From Candidatus Kaiserbacteria bacterium RIFCSPHIGHO2_02_FULL_54_11b (GTDB taxonomy: Bacteria; Patescibacteriota; Minisyncoccia; Phycocordibacterales; UBA2100), in NCBI GenBank assembly GCA_001781275.1, contig MFLH01000025.1, forward strand, positions 1,300-8,539: a stretch of 7,240 bases of DNA. Reading direction: 5' to 3'. This document shows, piece by piece, positions 5,511-7,240 of the stretch. The notes below the pieces were generated by a model that saw only the letters and a program-made list of their open reading frames with translations, was not told the origin of the DNA and did not search any database. A program made the position numbers and the translations under genes. Position 1 is the first letter of the stretch. Every line of letters begins with the position of its first letter.

Positions 5511-6551
5511 TTATTGCCAGTTGAGCTGGCCGGTAAATTGAACTGTTTTACTTCCTTCTGTAATAGTCCCCATCTCATATGCCTCAACACCGAGAGACTT
5601 TATGTGGGCTTTTGCCTCCTCCACGAATTCTTTCCTCACGACAACCGTCAGACCGACGCCCATGTTGAACGTCCGGAGCATATCTTGATCTTCAAGATCG
5701 CCGAATTTCTTGAGAGTCTGGAATATCGGCAGTATCCGCACCTTCGAGAGGTCGACGTTTGCGCTCAAGTTCTCCGGTAGTATGCGATTCAGATTTTCCT
5801 GGATGCCGCCCCCTGTGATATGGGCCAGCCCGACGAGACCGACATTTTCGAAAAGATCTTTCAGACACTTGTAGTACGCCCGATGCGGCGTGAGGAGTGC
5901 ATCGATAAATGGCTTGCCTCCCACCTCTTCTTTCAAGATTTCCGGTGCCGTCTCCATGATCTTGCGCACCAGCGATAGACCGTTGGTGTGTACTCCGCTG
6001 GAGGCAAGCGCGAGCACGATATCGCCCTCCCGGATCTTCGCGCCATCGATTATCTTCTTCTTATCGACGACGCCGACGATACTGGCGGTGAGCACATACA
6101 CGCCTTCGGCGATCGTCCCTGGTTGCCACGAAGTCTCCCCGCCCGTGAGTGTGCATTCGTTGTTCTTTGCTGCTTCGGCAAACGCCTTGACCATGCGAAG
6201 TACTACTGATTTCTCGACCTTGCCACAGATGATGCAGTCCTGTATCGAAAGTGGTTTTGCCCCCATGACGATCGCGTCGTTTACGAGATGATTGACGAGG
6301 TCGTGGCAGACGGACTCGACTTTGTCGTATTGAAATGCGAGCAACTGTTTGGTACCGGGCTCTTCTGTCTTTAGGACCAACACCGGATGTTGGTATTCGG
6401 GAAATGACCCATCGTAGAGCGAGGCGAAGGCTCCTATTTTGTTGAGTACGCGCTTGTCGTTTGTTTCGAGCGCAGAAACCATTCCCTCTTTCGTTTCGTT
6501 CTCGGTATCCCTGTTTACGCCTGAACTCTTGTACGAAAGAGGTTTGTTCAT
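5511..6551 (-). CDS. purM: Divergent phosphoribosylformylglycinamidine cyclo-ligase (AIR synthetase)
   Basis: PurM closes FGAM to AIR using ATP (step 5 of IMP synthesis). The 346-residue product has the family N-terminal SYKSSGVN (6-13), TGGETSWQPG (136-145), LASSGVHTNGLSLVR (182-196), AHITGGGIQENLNRILP (243-259) and TFNMGVG (294-300). Together these match the PurM two-domain fold and its usual length. It is divergent elsewhere. The usual TDGVGTK motif is TEEPGTK here (62-68), and the usual GGETAEMPG reads GGETSWQPG. The segment around CHDLVNHLVNDAIVMGAKPL (82-101) also differs from E. coli. The operon position supports a working cyclo-ligase. The start overlaps the purE stop by 4 bases (ATGA) and has a clear AAGGA five bases upstream. 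Confidence is high for the family and lower for exact catalytic equivalence. Confidence 0.92.
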   Translation of the reverse strand: MNKPLSYKSSGVNRDTENETKEGMVSALETNDKRVLNKIGAFASLYDGSFPEYQHPVLVLKTEEPGTKQLLAFQYDKVESVCHDLVNHLVNDAIVMGAKPLSIQDCIICGKVEKSVVLRMVKAFAEAAKNNECTLTGGETSWQPGTIAEGVYVLTASIVGVVDKKKIIDGAKIREGDIVLALASSGVHTNGLSLVRKIMETAPEILKEEVGGKPFIDALLTPHRAYYKCLKDLFENVGLVGLAHITGGGIQENLNRILPENLSANVDLSKVRILPIFQTLKKFGDLEDQDMLRTFNMGVGLTVVVRKEFVEEAKAHIKSLGVEAYEMGTITEGSKTVQFTGQLNWQ

Positions 6552-7081
6552 ATCAATCCTTTTTCTTCGAGATATTTCTTAAATCCTTTCTCTTGAAGCT
6601 CAGTGTCTTTCGCGACGATGTCCTTGGCCATCTTTTCTTTGTAGGCGCTCACTTTGGCCCGAACGGTATCGTCTCCCGCACCGATTATCTGCGCAGCGAG
6701 GATGCCAGCGTTCTTTGCGCCGCCTATGCCCACAGTTGCCACCGGGATGCCCGGCGGCATCTGCGCCGTCGAGAAGAGCGAGTCAACACCTGCGGCGCCC
6801 ATCTTTGTACTCATCAGAGGGACGCCGATCGTGGGAAGTGCTGTGTGCGCGGCGACGACACCTGCGAGGTGCGCGGCGCCACCGGCGCCGCAAATGAATA
6901 CTTTGTACCCACTCGCTTCTGACTTGGTGACGTACTCAACGACCGCCTCGGGAGTGCGGTGCGCTGAGAGTGTATGCACTTCCGAGCCAATGCCGAATTC
7001 TTCCAACACCTTCGCTGCATCTTGCATGACAGGGAGATCCGAATCCGAACCCATAAGAATTCCTACAAGTGGTTTGTTCAT
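6548..7081 (-). CDS. purE: N5-carboxyaminoimidazole ribonucleotide mutase, class I PurE
   Basis: Class I PurE moves the carboxyl group of N5-CAIR to give CAIR (step 6 of IMP synthesis). The product has the usual small size, 177 residues. Motifs are GILMGSDSDLPVM (7-19), LSAHRTPE (38-45, with the catalytic-site His41), GAGGAAHLAGVVAAHT (65-80) and GVDSLFSTAQMPPGIPVATV (98-117), followed by KNAGILAAQII. The AGGAAHL motif marks class I; class II AIR carboxylases have a different sequence here (AGRSN-like). Class I normally needs PurK to make N5-CAIR, and purK is not in this window. The C-terminal third is a charged helix. The ATG overlaps the stop of the upstream gene by 4 bases, and its own stop overlaps purM in the same way. 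No Shine-Dalgarno sequence is visible, so coupling to the upstream gene is likely. Confidence 0.96.
   Translation of the reverse strand: MNKPLVGILMGSDSDLPVMQDAAKVLEEFGIGSEVHTLSAHRTPEAVVEYVTKSEASGYKVFICGAGGAAHLAGVVAAHTALPTIGVPLMSTKMGAAGVDSLFSTAQMPPGIPVATVGIGGAKNAGILAAQIIGAGDDTVRAKVSAYKEKMAKDIVAKDTELQEKGFKKYLEEKGLI
6557..6561 (-). promoter_or_regulatory. Ribosome binding site of purM
   Basis: AAGGA on the minus strand lies five bases before the purM ATG, inside the last codons of purE. It is the clearest Shine-Dalgarno sequence in the window; most other starts lack one. It supports the start chosen for purM and independent loading as well as coupling. Confidence 0.6.
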
Positions 7082-7240
7082 ATGAAGTAGTTTACCGCAT
7101 TTCTAAAGATTTGGAGGCCCGGACCCTCGATCGGAAGTTGCTTACCTGACCGAATATATTCTTCCCGCAAATGCGTCCAGTGCGGAAGCTGGGTAAATCG
7201 CACCGCACGCTCAGGGTGCGGCATAAGACCCAAGACGCGG
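7078..7240 (-). CDS. purQ: FGAM synthase glutaminase domain, C-terminus (PurQ or C-terminal part of PurL; partial)
   Basis: Fifty-three codons are present before a TGA at 7078-7080; the 5' part lies beyond the window. The residues include LGLMPHPERAVRF, where the His and Glu of MPHPER complete the Cys-His-Glu triad of a class I glutamine amidotransferase. The tail GPGLQIFRNAVNYFI matches the end of FGAM synthase glutaminase domains. This domain supplies ammonia for FGAR to FGAM conversion (step 4 of IMP synthesis), directly before the PurM step. A separate PurQ and the C-terminal end of a fused large PurL end alike, so the fragment cannot decide between them. The stretch between MPHPER and GPGLQ is longer than I recall for E. 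coli PurL. The stop overlaps the purE start (ATGA). As the first visible gene, its promoter lies outside the window. Confidence 0.88.
   Translation of the reverse strand, partial: RVLGLMPHPERAVRFTQLPHWTHLREEYIRSGKQLPIEGPGLQIFRNAVNYFI

Noticed and set aside
5516..5530. Small inverted repeat GCCAG / CTGGC before the purC start
   Set aside because: Only five pairs, within the last purM codons and without a T-run. Too weak to call a terminator or switch.
5510..5590. 27-codon N-terminal extension of purC to an ATG at 5590
   Set aside because: It lies wholly inside purM, has no PurC-like residues, and the ATG at 5509 gives the family N-terminus directly after the purM stop.
6376..6394. Perfect 7-bp hairpin ACCAACA / TGTTGGT with a 5-base loop
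   Set aside because: It is inside the purM coding sequence, has no T-run and no position that would suggest regulation; likely chance.
6873..6891. Perfect 8-bp GC hairpin with a 3-base loop (GCGGCGCC / GGCGCCGC)
   Set aside because: It encodes the invariant Gly/Ala-rich AGGAA motif of PurE, so codon composition explains it.
1..7240. tRNA, rRNA, CRISPR arrays, transposase or phage genes, toxin-antitoxin or other defence systems
   Set aside because: None seen on reading both strands. Apart from the 1866-2015 spacer, nearly all sequence is accounted for by protein genes.

Overview
The window is about 7.2 kb of densely packed bacterial DNA with roughly balanced base composition. Two blocks of genes face each other and meet tail to tail at about position 3196. 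Gaps are a few bases or negative, several starts overlap the preceding stop, and few genes have a clear Shine-Dalgarno sequence. TGA acts as a stop for several genes, so the standard bacterial code applies and a UGA-recoding lineage is excluded. The small proteins, tight packing and style of the HAD-IIB and PurM proteins suggest a Candidate Phyla Radiation (Patescibacteria, Parcubacteria-like) genome. That assignment is inference from remembered resemblance, not a search.

Left block (+ strand, 1-3200): the C-terminal tail of an unidentified gene overlaps by 4 bases (ATGA) a small acidic protein of unknown function. A HAD-IIB phosphatase/phosphomannomutase-like protein follows. Then come the ATPase and permease of an ABC-2 transporter closely resembling E. 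coli YadG/YadH, and last an unknown 129-residue helical protein. The transporter genes are separated by 150 bp holding a long imperfect palindrome: 20-bp arms enclosing two smaller hairpins. A 45-codon reading frame runs through it and fits almost exactly between the two genes. This is the least explained part of the window.

Right block (- strand, 7240-3193): a purine operon reading purQ or purL C-terminus, purE, purM, purC, purB. It covers consecutive steps 4 to 8 of de novo IMP synthesis, from FGAR amidation to release of AICAR; PurB also serves AMP synthesis. Junctions are ATGA overlaps (purQ/L-purE, purE-purM), a 1-base gap (purM-purC) and an 11-base overlap (purC-purB). PurM is clearly divergent in its usual ATP-site motifs. 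PurE is the class I type that normally works with PurK, and purK is not in view.

Two + strand genes (the YadG-like ATPase and the 129-residue protein) have an extended -10-like sequence, TGnTAnAAT, over the preceding stop codon and only 6-10 bases before an ATG, with no Shine-Dalgarno sequence. This suggests leaderless or nearly leaderless transcripts starting inside the block.
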